NCBI RefSeq assembly: GCF_022370755.2
Contig: NZ_CP092364.2
Span: 1,116,001 to 1,180,000 of the forward strand
Length of the DNA: 64,000 bases
Direction: 5' to 3'
DNA from: Mycolicibacterium goodii
GTDB taxonomy: Bacteria > Actinomycetota > Actinomycetes > Mycobacteriales > Mycobacteriaceae
In this document: positions 50,701 through 60,463 of the stretch, piece after piece
Numbering within the stretch: position 1 is the first letter of the stretch
Layout of the letters: each line of letters starts with the position of its first letter
Made by a program: the position numbers and the translations under genes
Notes under the pieces: model-generated
Database searches by the model: none
What the model was told of the DNA's origin: nothing
The model's input: only the letters and a program-made list of their open reading frames with translations

Positions 50701-53700
50701 GGCGCCGACAGCCGTTCCGCGTCGCATCCCTCGACGGGCGCCCGCCTTGAGGTCGCCGACGATCAGCACGTCGTGCTGTCGGTTCCGTTGTCCGGGACCT
50801 GGATCGAGATCCGCTTCACGCTGACCGACGTCGTCCGCAGCGGCGGCGCGCCGATCGTCGAGGTCGCCGACGCCTCGGCCGCCATGCGTGCCGTGCTCGC
50901 GATCGCCGCGGGCGTGGAAGGACCCGAGGCACTGCCGAAGGTCGTCGACGGCACCGCGACCGTGACCGTCGACTGGGATCCCGAGCGCGTCGCCGACCAC
51001 ACCGGTGTCACCGCGACGTTCGGTGCTCCCTTGGCCCCGACGCTCACCGTCGTGCCCGACGCCCTCGTCGGTCGCTGCTGGCCCGCGGTGTTCGCCGCGA
51101 TCGGTTCGGCGGCAACCGATTCCGGGTTCCCGGTCATCGAAGGTCTGCTGAGCCTCGTGCACCTCGACCACGCCGCACACCTGCTGGCGGAGCTGCCGAA
51201 GACCCCGGCCGAATTCACCGTCACCGCAACGGCTTCGGCGGCCACTGACACCGAGGTGGGCCGCGTCGTGCCGGTCTCGGTCGAGGTTCGCAACGCGGCC
51301 GACGGTACGCTGCTGGCCACGCTCGAGGAGCGGTTCGCGATCCGCGGCCGCACCGGTGCGGCGGAGCTGACCGACCCGGTGCGCGCCGGTGGTGCCATCT
51401 CCGACAACGCCACCGACACCGCCCGCCGCCGCCGTCGCGACGTCACCGTGGGCGCGCCCGTCGACATGCGGCCGTTCGCCGTGGTCTCGGGGGACCACAA
51501 CCCGATCCACACCGACCGGGCCGCCGCGCTGCTGGCCGGCCTGGAAGGCCCGATCGTGCACGGCATGTGGCTTTCGGCCGCGGCCCAGCACGTCGTCACC
51601 GCCACCGACGGCAAGCCGGTCCCGCCGGCCAAGCTCATCGGCTGGACCGCCCGTTTCCTCGGCATGGTCAAGCCGGGTGACGAGGTCGATTTCCGTGTCG
51701 ACCGCGTCGGAATCGACGTCGGCGCAGAGGTTCTGGAGGTCTCGGCCCGCATCGGTTCGGAGCTGGTGATGTCGGCGACCGCGCGCCTGGCCGCGCCGAA
51801 GACCGTGTATGCCTTCCCCGGCCAGGGCATCCAGCACAAGGGCATGGGCATGGAGGTCCGTGCTCGCTCCAAGGCGGCCCGCAAGGTGTGGGACTCGGCC
51901 GACAAGTTCACCCGCGAAACCCTCGGGTTCTCGGTGTTGCACGTCGTCCGCGACAACCCCACCAGCCTGATCGCCTCCGGTGTGCACTACCACCACCCCG
52001 ACGGTGTGCTGTTCCTGACGCAGTTCACCCAGGTCGCGATGGCGACCGTGGCGGCCGCGCAGGTCGCCGAGATGCGCGAGCAGGGTGCGTTCGTCGAGGG
52101 CGCGATCGCCTGCGGTCACTCCGTCGGTGAGTACACCGCCTTGGCGTGTGTGTCGGGCGTGTACGAGCTGGAGGCGCTGCTGGAGGTCGTGTTCCACCGC
52201 GGCAGCAAGATGCACGACATCGTGCCGCGTGACGAACTGGGCCGGTCGAACTACCGCCTGGCCGCGATCCGGCCGAGCCAGATCGATCTCGACGACGCCG
52301 ACGTCAAGGACTTCGTCGCCGAAATCTCCGAGCGCACAGGTGAATTTCTGGAGATCGTGAACTTCAACCTGCGCGGCTCGCAGTACGCCATCGCGGGCAC
52401 GGTCGCGGGCCTGGAGGCGCTGGAGGAGGAGATCGAGCGTCGCCGCCAGATCACCGGCGGCAAGCGGTCGTTCATCCTGGTGCCCGGTATCGATGTGCCG
52501 TTCCACTCCAGCGTGCTGCGGGTCGGCGTGGCCGACTTCCGGCGCAGCCTGGAGCGCGTCATGCCGCGCGACAAGGATCCCGAGCTGATCATCGGGCGCT
52601 ACATCCCGAACCTGGTTCCGCGTCCGTTCACCCTGGACCGCGACTTCATCCAGGAGATCCGCGATCTGGTGCCCGCCGAGCCGCTCGACGAGGTGCTCGC
52701 CGATTACGACACGTGGCGCAACGAGAAGCCGAAGGAGCTGTGCCGCAAGATCGTCATCGAGCTGTTGGCCTGGCAGTTCGCCAGCCCGGTGCGCTGGATC
52801 GAGACGCAGGACCTGCTGTTCATCGAGGAGGCCGCAGGCGGTCTCGGTGTCGAGCGGTTCGTCGAGATCGGCGTGAAGTCGGCGCCGACCGTGGCGGGTC
52901 TGGCGACCAACACGCTCAAGCTGCCCGAGTACTCGCACAGCACTGTCGAGGTGCTCAACTCGGAGCGCGACGCCGCGGTGCTGTTCGCGACGGACACCGA
53001 TCCGGAGCCGGAGCCCGAGGTCGACGAAAGCCCCGCGGCGGCTTCGGCTCCCGCTGAAGCCCCCGCTGCCGAGGCGGCCCCGGCTCCGGTCGCCGCCCCG
53101 TCGGCGCCGGCGGGCGGACCTCGCCCCGACGACATCACCTTCGATGCCGCGGATGCGACGGTGGCCCTGATCGCGTTGAGCGCCAAGATGCGCATCGACC
53201 AGATCGAGGCGCTCGACTCCATCGAGTCGATCACCGACGGTGCGTCCTCGCGGCGCAACCAGCTGCTGGTCGACCTCGGTTCCGAGCTGAACCTCGGCGC
53301 CATCGACGGTGCGGCAGAGGCCGATCTGGGCGCGCTCAAGGGGCAGGTGACCAAGCTCGCCCGCACCTACAAGCCGTTCGGACCTGTGCTCTCGGATGCG
53401 ATCAACGACCAGTTGCGCACGGTGCTCGGACCGTCGGGCAAGCGTCCGGCGTACATCACCGAGCGGGTCACCAAGACCTGGGAGCTGGGCCCGGGCTGGG
53501 CCAAACACGTGACCGTCGAGTTCGCGCTCGGCACGCGTGAGGGCAGCAGCGTGCGCGGTGGCGACCTGGGTGGTCTGCACGCCGGTGCGCTGGCCGACGC
53601 CGCAGGTGTCGACAAGGTCATCGACGCCGCGGTCGCCGCGGTCGCGGCGCGGCGCGGCGTCTCGGTGTCGCTGCCCTCGGCGGGCGGTGCCTCGGGTGGT

Positions 53701-56700
53701 GTCGTGGATTCGGCGGCACTCGGCGAGTTCGCCGAGAAGGTGACGGGCCCCGACGGTGTGCTGGCCTCGGCCGCGCGCCTGGTGCTCAACCAGCTCGGCC
53801 TCGGCGAGGCCGTCACCACGCCGGAGAAGGCCACCGACGCCGAGCTGATCGACCTGGTGACCACCGAACTCGGTTCGGACTGGCCCCGATTGGTGGCACC
53901 GGCGTTCGACGCCCGCAAGGCCGTCGTGTTCGACGACCGGTGGGCCAGCGCTCGCGAGGATCTGGTCAAGCTGTGGCTGGCCGAGGAAGACGACATCGAC
54001 GCGCAGTGGGAGCAGCTCTCCGAGCGTTTCGAGGGCGCAGGGCATGTTGTTGCGACACAGGCGAACTGGTGGCAGGGCAAGGCCCTTGCCGCGGGCCGCA
54101 ACGTCCACGCCTCGCTGTTCGGCCGGATCGCCGCGGGTGCAGAGAACCCGGGCAAGGGCCGCTACTGCGACGAGGTCGCGGTGGTCACCGGCGCGTCGAA
54201 GGGCTCGATCGCGGCATCGGTCGTCGGGCAGCTGCTCGACGGCGGCGCCACGGTTATCGCCACGACGTCGCGTCTGGATGACGATCGCCTGGCGTTCTAC
54301 AAGCAGCTCTACCGTGATCACGCCCGGTTCGACGCCACCCTGTGGGTGGTCCCGGCGAACATGGCCTCCTACAGCGACATCGACAAGCTCGTCGAGTGGG
54401 TCGGTACCGAACAGGTCGAAAGCCTTGGGCCGCAATCGATCCACCTCAAGGACGCGCAGACCCCGACGCTGCTGTTCCCGTTCGCCGCACCGCGTGTGGG
54501 TGGGGACATGTCCGAGGCCGGTTCACGCGCCGAGATGGAGATGAAGGTGCTGCTGTGGGCCGTGGAGCGGCTCATCGGCGGGCTGTCGAGGATCGGTGCC
54601 GAGCGGGACATCGCGTCGCGTCTGCATGTCGTGCTGCCGGGTTCGCCGAACCGTGGCATGTTCGGCGGCGACGGTGCTTACGGCGAGGCGAAGTCGGCGC
54701 TCGACGCACTGGTGAACCGCTGGAGCGCCGAGTCGTCGTGGGCCGAACGGGTCAGCCTGGCGCACGCGCTGATCGGCTGGACCAAGGGCACCGGCCTGAT
54801 GGGTCACAACGACGCCATCGTCAGTGCGGTCGAAGAGGCCGGCGTGACCACCTACACCACCGACGAGATGGCTGCCATGCTGCTCGAGCTGTGCACGGTG
54901 GAGACGAAGGTCGCCGCGGCCGGCGCACCGGTGAAGGTCGACCTGACCGGCGGTCTGGGTGACATCAAGATCGACATGGCCGAGCTGGCTGCCAAGGCCC
55001 GCGAGGAGATGTCCGCCACCGCAGACCAATCCGACGACGACGAGGATGGCGCCGGCGGTGTGATCGCAGCGCTGCCGTCGCCGCCGCGGGGATACGACCC
55101 GGCGCCGGCTCCGGAGTGGGACGACCTCGACGTCGACCCGGCCGATCTGGTGGTCATCGTCGGTGGCGCCGAACTCGGCCCGTACGGTTCGTCGCGCACG
55201 CGCTTCGAGATGGAGGTCGACGGCGAGCTGTCGGCGGCCGGTGTGCTGGAACTCGCGTGGACGACCGGCATGGTCAAGTGGGAGGACGATCCCAAGGCCG
55301 GCTGGTACGACACCGCAACCGGTGAACTGGTGCCCGAGTGCGAGATCGTGGAGCGCTATCACGACGCCGTCGTGGAACGTTGTGGCATCCGCGAGTTCGT
55401 CGACGACGGTGCGATCGATCCGGATCACGCGTCGCCGCTTCTGGTCAGTGTCTTCCTGGACAAGGACTTCTCGTTCGTGGTGTCCAGCGAGGCCGATGCC
55501 CGTGCGTTCGTCGAGTTCGATCCCGAGCACACCGTGGCCCGTCCGCTGCCGGATTCGTCCGACTGGGAGGTCACCCGCAAGGCGGGCACCGAGATTCGCG
55601 TGCCGCGCAAGACCAAGTTGTCGCGGACCGTCGGTGCGCAGATCCCGACCGGGTTCGATCCGACCGTGTGGGGCATCACGCCCGACATGGCGAACTCGAT
55701 CGACCGGGTGGCGCTGTGGAACATCGTGGCGACCGTCGACGCGTTCCTGTCGTCCGGCTTCACGCCGACCGAGCTGATGCGCTGGGTGCACCCGAGCCAG
55801 GTGGCCTCGACGCAGGGCACCGGCATGGGCGGCATGACCTCGATGCAGACCATGTACCACGGCAACCTGCTGGGCCGGGCCAAGCCGAACGACATCCTGC
55901 AGGAGGTTCTGCCGAACGTCGTTGCCGCACATGTCATGCAGTCGTATGTGGGCGGTTACGGCGCGATGGTCCATCCGGTCGGTGCGTGCGCAACGGCTGC
56001 GGTGTCGGTGGAAGAGGGCGTCGACAAGATCAAGCTCGGCAAGGCCGACCTGGTGATCGCGGGCGGCTTCGACGATCTGACGCTGGAGGCCATCATCGGC
56101 TTCGGTGACATGGCGGCCACCGCCGACACCGAGATGATGCGGGCCAAGGGCATCAGCGATTCGAAGTTCTCGCGGGCCAACGACCGTCGCCGGCTCGGGT
56201 TCCTCGAGGCCCAGGGTGGTGGCACCATCCTGCTGGCCCGTGGTGATCTCGCGCTCAAGATGGGGCTGCCGGTGCTGGCGGTCGTCGGTTACGCGCAGAG
56301 CTTCGCCGACGGCGTGCACACGTCGATCCCCGCTCCGGGACTCGGTGCCCTCGGCGCCGCTCGCGGTGGCAAGGATTCGTCGCTGGCTCGTTCGCTGGCC
56401 AAGCTGGGCGTCGGCGCCGACGACATCGCGGTGATCTCCAAGCACGACACTTCGACGCTGGCCAACGATCCCAACGAGACGGAACTGCACGAGCGGATCG
56501 CCGACTCGATGGGCCGGGCGCCGGGCAACCCGCTGTTCATCGTCAGCCAGAAGACCCTGACCGGCCATGCCAAGGGCGGCGCCGCGGTGTTCCAGATGAT
56601 GGGGTTGTGCCAGATCCTGCGCGACGGCGTCATCCCGCCGAACCGCAGCCTGGACTGCGTCGATGACGAGCTGGCCACCTCCGGTCACTTCGTGTGGGTG

Positions 56701-57039
56701 CGTGAGCCCCTGGATCTGCGCGGCAAGTTCCCGCTCAAGGCCGGTCTGGTGACCAGCCTCGGGTTCGGGCACGTGTCGGGTCTGGTGGCCCTGGTACATC
56801 CGGAGGCGTTCATCGCCGCGCTGGATCCGTCCGAGCGCGACGACTACCGCAAGCGGGCCGAGCAGCGCATGCTCGCCGGTCAGCGCCGGCTGGTCAGCGC
56901 GATCGCCGGTGGGCGGCCGATGTACGAGAAGCCCGCCGATCGCCGGTTCGATCACGACGCACCGGAGAAGCGCCAGGAGGCGGCCATGCTGCTCGACGCG
57001 GACGCACGCCTCGGCGAGAACGGTGTCTACATCCGGTGA
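47752..57039 (+). CDS. fas: Type I fatty acid synthase (3095 aa)
   Basis: The multifunctional FAS-I of mycobacteria, which makes C16-C26 acyl-CoAs for phospholipid and mycolic acid synthesis. Domains in order: acetyltransferase with AGHSQG (Ser159); FMN enoyl reductase from about 420 (ILLAGMTPTTVDAKIVAAA); hot-dog dehydratase near 1245 (SGDHNPIHTDRAAALL); malonyl/palmitoyl transferase from about 1353 (FPGQGIQHKG, then GHSVGEYTALACVSG); ACP near 1830 (GASSRRNQLLVDLG); ketoreductase near 2142 (VTGASKGSIA); ketosynthase with Cys2746 (GACATAAVS), KHDTST and TGHAKGGAA. Start GTG with GAGGAG upstream. AcpS, which activates its ACP, follows 58 bp later. Confidence 0.98.
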   Translation: MTIYEHDRVRAGWNDESGSDRTAEGNAAETTHALVDRLSAGEPYAVAFGGQGSAWLETLEELVSLAGIEAELATLAGEAELLLEPVASELVVVRPIGFEPLQWVRALAAEEPVPTDKQLTSAAVSVPGVLLTQIAAVRALARQGMDLAATPPVAVAGHSQGVLAVHALAAKGAKDVELLALAQLIGAAGTLVARRRGITVLGDRPPMVSVTNADPERIYELLEEFSSDVRTVLPPVLSIRNGRRSVVITGTPEQLSRFELYCTQIAEKEEAERKNKVRGGAVFAPVFDPVQVEVGFHTPRLSDGIDIVGRWAEVVGLDVELAKELTEAILVRQVDWVDEITELHEAGARWILDLGPGDILTRLTAPVIRGLGIGIVPAATRGGQRNLFTVGAVPEVARPWSSYAPTVVKLPDGSVKLETKFTRLTGRSPILLAGMTPTTVDAKIVAAAANAGHWAELAGGGQVTEKIFNDRIAELETLLEPGRAIQFNTLFLDPYLWKLQVGGKRLVQRARQSGAPIDGVVVSAGIPDLEEAVELIDELNDVGISHVVFKPGTVEQIRSVIRIAAEVPTKPVIVHIEGGRAGGHHSWEDLDDLLLATYSELRSRSNITICVGGGIGTPERSAEYLSGRWAEVHGYPLMPIDGILVGTAAMATLEATTSPQVKQLLVDTKGTEAWVGAGRASGGMASGRSQLGADIHEIDNAASRCGRLLDEVAGDADAVAERRDEIIAAMAQTAKPYFGDVGAMTYLQWLRRYVELAIGDGNSTADTKRPDSPWLDITWRDRFEQMLKRAEARLHPKDSGPIETLFDPQTGGERLLEDPEAAISALLGSYPDAETVVLHPADVPFFVELCKTLGKPVNFVPVIDKDVRRWWRSDSLWQAHDARYDADQVCVIPGTAAVAGITRVDEPVGELLDRFEQAAVDEVLAAGAEPVDVLSRRQARRDAGGPLAVVLDAPDVLWAGRMSVNPVHRIAAPSEWQVREGVNGADSRSASHPSTGARLEVADDQHVVLSVPLSGTWIEIRFTLTDVVRSGGAPIVEVADASAAMRAVLAIAAGVEGPEALPKVVDGTATVTVDWDPERVADHTGVTATFGAPLAPTLTVVPDALVGRCWPAVFAAIGSAATDSGFPVIEGLLSLVHLDHAAHLLAELPKTPAEFTVTATASAATDTEVGRVVPVSVEVRNAADGTLLATLEERFAIRGRTGAAELTDPVRAGGAISDNATDTARRRRRDVTVGAPVDMRPFAVVSGDHNPIHTDRAAALLAGLEGPIVHGMWLSAAAQHVVTATDGKPVPPAKLIGWTARFLGMVKPGDEVDFRVDRVGIDVGAEVLEVSARIGSELVMSATARLAAPKTVYAFPGQGIQHKGMGMEVRARSKAARKVWDSADKFTRETLGFSVLHVVRDNPTSLIASGVHYHHPDGVLFLTQFTQVAMATVAAAQVAEMREQGAFVEGAIACGHSVGEYTALACVSGVYELEALLEVVFHRGSKMHDIVPRDELGRSNYRLAAIRPSQIDLDDADVKDFVAEISERTGEFLEIVNFNLRGSQYAIAGTVAGLEALEEEIERRRQITGGKRSFILVPGIDVPFHSSVLRVGVADFRRSLERVMPRDKDPELIIGRYIPNLVPRPFTLDRDFIQEIRDLVPAEPLDEVLADYDTWRNEKPKELCRKIVIELLAWQFASPVRWIETQDLLFIEEAAGGLGVERFVEIGVKSAPTVAGLATNTLKLPEYSHSTVEVLNSERDAAVLFATDTDPEPEPEVDESPAAASAPAEAPAAEAAPAPVAAPSAPAGGPRPDDITFDAADATVALIALSAKMRIDQIEALDSIESITDGASSRRNQLLVDLGSELNLGAIDGAAEADLGALKGQVTKLARTYKPFGPVLSDAINDQLRTVLGPSGKRPAYITERVTKTWELGPGWAKHVTVEFALGTREGSSVRGGDLGGLHAGALADAAGVDKVIDAAVAAVAARRGVSVSLPSAGGASGGVVDSAALGEFAEKVTGPDGVLASAARLVLNQLGLGEAVTTPEKATDAELIDLVTTELGSDWPRLVAPAFDARKAVVFDDRWASAREDLVKLWLAEEDDIDAQWEQLSERFEGAGHVVATQANWWQGKALAAGRNVHASLFGRIAAGAENPGKGRYCDEVAVVTGASKGSIAASVVGQLLDGGATVIATTSRLDDDRLAFYKQLYRDHARFDATLWVVPANMASYSDIDKLVEWVGTEQVESLGPQSIHLKDAQTPTLLFPFAAPRVGGDMSEAGSRAEMEMKVLLWAVERLIGGLSRIGAERDIASRLHVVLPGSPNRGMFGGDGAYGEAKSALDALVNRWSAESSWAERVSLAHALIGWTKGTGLMGHNDAIVSAVEEAGVTTYTTDEMAAMLLELCTVETKVAAAGAPVKVDLTGGLGDIKIDMAELAAKAREEMSATADQSDDDEDGAGGVIAALPSPPRGYDPAPAPEWDDLDVDPADLVVIVGGAELGPYGSSRTRFEMEVDGELSAAGVLELAWTTGMVKWEDDPKAGWYDTATGELVPECEIVERYHDAVVERCGIREFVDDGAIDPDHASPLLVSVFLDKDFSFVVSSEADARAFVEFDPEHTVARPLPDSSDWEVTRKAGTEIRVPRKTKLSRTVGAQIPTGFDPTVWGITPDMANSIDRVALWNIVATVDAFLSSGFTPTELMRWVHPSQVASTQGTGMGGMTSMQTMYHGNLLGRAKPNDILQEVLPNVVAAHVMQSYVGGYGAMVHPVGACATAAVSVEEGVDKIKLGKADLVIAGGFDDLTLEAIIGFGDMAATADTEMMRAKGISDSKFSRANDRRRLGFLEAQGGGTILLARGDLALKMGLPVLAVVGYAQSFADGVHTSIPAPGLGALGAARGGKDSSLARSLAKLGVGADDIAVISKHDTSTLANDPNETELHERIADSMGRAPGNPLFIVSQKTLTGHAKGGAAVFQMMGLCQILRDGVIPPNRSLDCVDDELATSGHFVWVREPLDLRGKFPLKAGLVTSLGFGHVSGLVALVHPEAFIAALDPSERDDYRKRAEQRMLAGQRRLVSAIAGGRPMYEKPADRRFDHDAPEKRQEAAMLLDADARLGENGVYIR

Positions 57040-57097
57040 CCGCACATGAGGGGAGCGGTGTGTCAGGTTCAGGAGTGGCTGGGCTAGGTTCCCTTCT

Positions 57098-57490
57098 ATG
57101 GCGATAGTCGGAGTCGGTATCGATCTGGTGTCCATCCCGGATTTCGCCGAGCAGGTCGACAGGCCGGGAACCGTGTTCGCCGAGACGTTCACGCCGGGTG
57201 AGCGCCGGGACGCCGCGGACAAGAGTTCGTCGGCGGCCCGGCACCTGGCGGCCCGGTGGGCCGCCAAGGAAGCCGTGATCAAGGCCTGGTCGAGCTCTCG
57301 GTTCTCCAAGCGGCCCGCCCTGCCGGAGGGGATCCACCGTGACATCGAGGTGGTGACCGACATGTGGGGTCGTCCCAAGGTGCGGTTGTCCGGCGAGATC
57401 GCCAAGCATCTGGAGAGCGTGACGATCCACGTGTCGCTCACCCACGAGGATCAGACCGCCGCTGCGGTCGCGATCATCGAAGAGCCGTAG
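57098..57490 (+). CDS. acpS: Holo-ACP synthase AcpS (130 aa)
   Basis: A 4'-phosphopantetheinyl transferase that activates carrier proteins. GVGIDLVSIPDF at the N-terminus has the Mg-binding Asp, and RWAAKEAVIKAW has the second metal ligand Glu. Length is typical. Directly downstream of fas, as throughout mycobacteria. Confidence 0.96.
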   Translation: MAIVGVGIDLVSIPDFAEQVDRPGTVFAETFTPGERRDAADKSSSAARHLAARWAAKEAVIKAWSSSRFSKRPALPEGIHRDIEVVTDMWGRPKVRLSGEIAKHLESVTIHVSLTHEDQTAAAVAIIEEP

Positions 57491-57524
57491 GCATACTCCG
57501 CCACGCCGCGATTAGGCTCGTCGT

Positions 57525-58853
57525 ATGAGTGATGTGGTCGCGCGGGTCAAGCAGGTGTTGCCGTCGGTACGGGCCGATCTGGAGGATCTGGTCCGCATCC
57601 AATCGGTATGGGCCGATCCGGCCCGCCGCGGTGAGGTGGCGCGCAGCGCCGAAGCGGTGGCGAAGCTGCTCACCGACGCCGGGTTCGGCGAGGTCCGCAT
57701 CGTGAGCGAGGGCGGTGCGCCTGCGGTCATCGCGCATCACCCCGCGCCGCCGGGTGCCCCGACGGTGCTGCTCTACGCCCACCACGACGTGCAGCCGGAA
57801 GGCGATGCGGCGCAGTGGGATTCGCCGCCGTTCGAGCCGACCGAACGTGACGGCCGGTTGTACGGCAGGGGCACCGCCGACGACAAGGCAGGTATCGCAA
57901 CCCATCTCGCTGCCATACGTGCTTTCGACGGCAAGCCGCCCGTGGGCGTGACGGTGTTCGTCGAGGGCGAGGAGGAGTCCGGTTCGCCGTCGCTGGGCGC
58001 CCTGCTCGCGGCGCACCGCGACGCGCTTGCCGCCGATGTCATCGTGATCGCCGACTCCGACAACTGGAGCACCGAACTGCCCGCGCTCACGGTGTCGTTG
58101 CGCGGCCTGGTGGACTGCGTCGTGGAGGTGGCCACGCTCGATCACGGCCTGCACTCGGGTCTGTGGGGCGGAGTGGTCCCCGATGCGCTGAGCGTCCTGG
58201 TGCGGCTGTTGGCGAGCCTGCACGATGACGGGGGCAATGTCGCGGTGGCCGGTCTGCACGAGGCGACCGCGGCCGACGTCGACCGGGGCGCGGACTGGGT
58301 CAGGCAGGAGTCGGGGCTTCTCGACGGCGTGTCCGAGATCGGTTCGGGCTCAGTGGTGCAACGCATGTGGGCCAAACCCGCCGTGACCGTCATCGGCATC
58401 GACACCACACCGATCGGCAAGTCGTCGAACACCCTGATCCCGCGGGCGCGCGCCAAGATCAGCATGCGTGTGGCCCCCGGTGGCGACGCTCGGGCGCACT
58501 TGGAGGCCCTGACCCGCCACCTCGAGGCGAACACGCCGTGGGGGGCGAGAATCACCGTCACGCCGGGCGACCTCGGCCAGCCCTATGCGATCGATGCGAG
58601 CGGACCGGTGTACGAGGCCGCCCGCGCGGCGTTCCACGAGGCCTGGGGACACGAACCGGTCGACATGGGGATGGGCGGATCGATCCCGTTCATCGCGGAG
58701 TTCGCCGCGGCGTTCCCCGAGGCGACGATCCTGGTGACCGGTGTCGAGGACCCGGGGACCCAGGCCCACAGCATCAACGAGAGCCTGCACCTGGGGGTGT
58801 TCGAAAAGGCCGCGACCGCAGAGGCGTTGCTGCTCGACGCGCTGGGCCGCTGA
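57525..58853 (+). CDS. M20-family metallopeptidase/dipeptidase (442 aa)
   Basis: A zinc-dependent exopeptidase of the M20 (ArgE/DapE/CPG2) family. LLYAHHDVQPEGD (about residues 82-94) has the metal His and the catalytic Asp; GRGTADDKAG the bridging Asp; EGEEESGSPS the catalytic and metal Glu pair. The lid/dimerisation domain lies in the middle. Function is probably peptide or acyl-amino acid hydrolysis. It runs in the acpS direction, 34 bp after it. Confidence 0.92.
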   Translation: MSDVVARVKQVLPSVRADLEDLVRIQSVWADPARRGEVARSAEAVAKLLTDAGFGEVRIVSEGGAPAVIAHHPAPPGAPTVLLYAHHDVQPEGDAAQWDSPPFEPTERDGRLYGRGTADDKAGIATHLAAIRAFDGKPPVGVTVFVEGEEESGSPSLGALLAAHRDALAADVIVIADSDNWSTELPALTVSLRGLVDCVVEVATLDHGLHSGLWGGVVPDALSVLVRLLASLHDDGGNVAVAGLHEATAADVDRGADWVRQESGLLDGVSEIGSGSVVQRMWAKPAVTVIGIDTTPIGKSSNTLIPRARAKISMRVAPGGDARAHLEALTRHLEANTPWGARITVTPGDLGQPYAIDASGPVYEAARAAFHEAWGHEPVDMGMGGSIPFIAEFAAAFPEATILVTGVEDPGTQAHSINESLHLGVFEKAATAEALLLDALGR

Positions 58854-58859
58854 CCGACC

Positions 58860-59882
58860 GTGCTGGGCAGCGCGGCCTGGTTCGCGGTGGGCCTCGTCGC
58901 CCTGGCCTTCGGATCAGAGATGATGGTTCGCGGTGGCGCGCAGATGGCGTCGCGCATGGGGATCAGTCCCATCGTCGTCGGCTTGACCGTGGTGTCCATC
59001 GGGACGAGCCTGCCCGAGTTGGCCGTTGGCGTGACGGCGGCTGTGGAAGGCAGTGGGGCGTTGGCCGTCGGCAACATCGCGGGCACCAACATCGTGAACC
59101 TGCTGTTCATCCTCGGGCTCAGTGCGCTGTTGCGGCCGTTGGCGATTCAGCATCGCACGTTGCGTCTCGACCTGCCCGCGATGGCGGTGGCCGCGGTGCT
59201 GTTCTGGGTGCTGTCCGTCGACGGAACCCTCTCGCGGGTCGACGGCGTGATCCTGCTGTGCTCGGCGATCGCGTACACCGTGGTGGTGGTGCGCTCGGCG
59301 CGGTCGGAGACCCGCGACCTCGTCGACGAGTACGCATCGGCCTACCGGGGCCAGGGATATCAGGGCGAGCCGATCGGTGACGACGAGACGCCGGCACACC
59401 AGGCGGAGCTTCGGCGCACCGGAGGGCTCGTACGCCATGTCGCGATGACGGTCGTGGGCATCACGATCGTCGTCGTCGGGGCCGAGTGGCTGGTCGACGG
59501 GGCCGTGGGCATCGCGCGCGAATTCGGTGTGTCCGACGCGCTGATCGGTCTCACGATCGTCGCGATCGGCACCTCGGCTCCCGAACTGGTGACGACGATT
59601 GTCTCGACCATGCGCGGTGAGCGCGACATCGCGATCGGAAACCTGTTGGGCAGCAGTGTCTACAACATCGTGCTGATCCTGGGTGTCACATGTCTCGTGC
59701 CGGGTCAGGGGCTGCCGCTCACATCCAACTTGGTGTGGATCGACATTCCCGTGATGGTGGCCGCCACGCTGATCTTGATCCCGGTCTTCTTCTCGGGCCG
59801 CAGGGTTCATCGTGCCGAGGGGGCCGCGATGGTGGTCGTCTACCTCGCATACCTGACCGTCCTGCTGGTCACGCAGACCTGA
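58860..59882 (+). CDS. Sodium/calcium exchanger-family (CaCA) protein (340 aa)
   Basis: A YrbG-like cation antiporter. The two alpha repeats are clear: VVSIGTSLPELAVGVTAA with NIAGTNIVNLLFILG, and VAIGTSAPELVTTIVS with NLLGSSVYNIVLILG. About ten membrane helices with a central hydrophilic loop. A GTG start (58860), six bases after the peptidase stop, suggests coupling. Confidence 0.92.
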   Translation: MLGSAAWFAVGLVALAFGSEMMVRGGAQMASRMGISPIVVGLTVVSIGTSLPELAVGVTAAVEGSGALAVGNIAGTNIVNLLFILGLSALLRPLAIQHRTLRLDLPAMAVAAVLFWVLSVDGTLSRVDGVILLCSAIAYTVVVVRSARSETRDLVDEYASAYRGQGYQGEPIGDDETPAHQAELRRTGGLVRHVAMTVVGITIVVVGAEWLVDGAVGIAREFGVSDALIGLTIVAIGTSAPELVTTIVSTMRGERDIAIGNLLGSSVYNIVLILGVTCLVPGQGLPLTSNLVWIDIPVMVAATLILIPVFFSGRRVHRAEGAAMVVVYLAYLTVLLVTQT

Positions 59883-59885
59883 CGA

Positions 59886-60359
59886 TCAGACCGACAGGTC
59901 GCGCCGCAGCTTGGCCACGTGGCCGGTGGCGCGAACGTTGTACTGCGCGACGGCGATCCTCCCGTCCTCGTCGACCAGGAAGGTCGACCGGATGACGCCC
60001 TGAACGGTCTTGCCGTACATCGTCTTCTCGCCGTAGGCACCCCAGGCCGTCAGCACGTTGCGGTCGGGATCGGACAGCAGCGGGAAGGTCAGGCCTTCCT
60101 TGTCGCGAAACTTGGCGAGCTTTTCCGGCTTGTCGGGGGAGATCCCGACGACATCCAGGCCCGCATCGTTGAGTTCGGCGAGGTTGTCGCGGAAGTCGCA
60201 GGCCTGCTTGGTGCAACCGGGAGTCGACGCCGCCGGGTAGAAGTAGACGATGACCTTCCTGCCCCGGTAATCGGCGAGGCTGACGGTGTTGCCGTCGGCA
60301 TCCGGCAGACTGAACGCGGGTGCGGTGTCACCTGGTTGTAGACGGGGTGTCGGCGGCAT
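59886..60359 (-). CDS. bcp: Bcp/PrxQ-type peroxiredoxin (157 aa)
   Basis: A thioredoxin-fold peroxidase that reduces hydroperoxides. The peroxidatic Cys49 lies in YPAASTPGCTKQAC and the resolving Cys54 five residues on, the atypical 2-Cys arrangement. The C-terminal STFLVDEDG block is standard. Convergent to the antiporter gene. Confidence 0.95.
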   Translation of the reverse strand: MPPTPRLQPGDTAPAFSLPDADGNTVSLADYRGRKVIVYFYPAASTPGCTKQACDFRDNLAELNDAGLDVVGISPDKPEKLAKFRDKEGLTFPLLSDPDRNVLTAWGAYGEKTMYGKTVQGVIRSTFLVDEDGRIAVAQYNVRATGHVAKLRRDLSV

Positions 60360-60463
60360 GCACTGGATCCCTTCTCGTCGGGCGGTACCGATGGAACGGT
60401 GCCGGCTGATCTAGGGTAGTGCCGCAGGGCACCACGACAGGGACCGGCTTAGAGGAGCAAACA

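Noticed and set aside
47527..54444. A 2305-codon open frame antisense to fas
   Set aside because: High-GC codon bias of fas leaves stops rare on the opposite strand. The translation is Arg/Asp/His-rich without domains, and fas is unambiguous.
54523..57441. A 972-codon open frame antisense to the 3' end of fas and acpS
   Set aside because: Same composition effect; no motif, and both genes on the other strand are certain.
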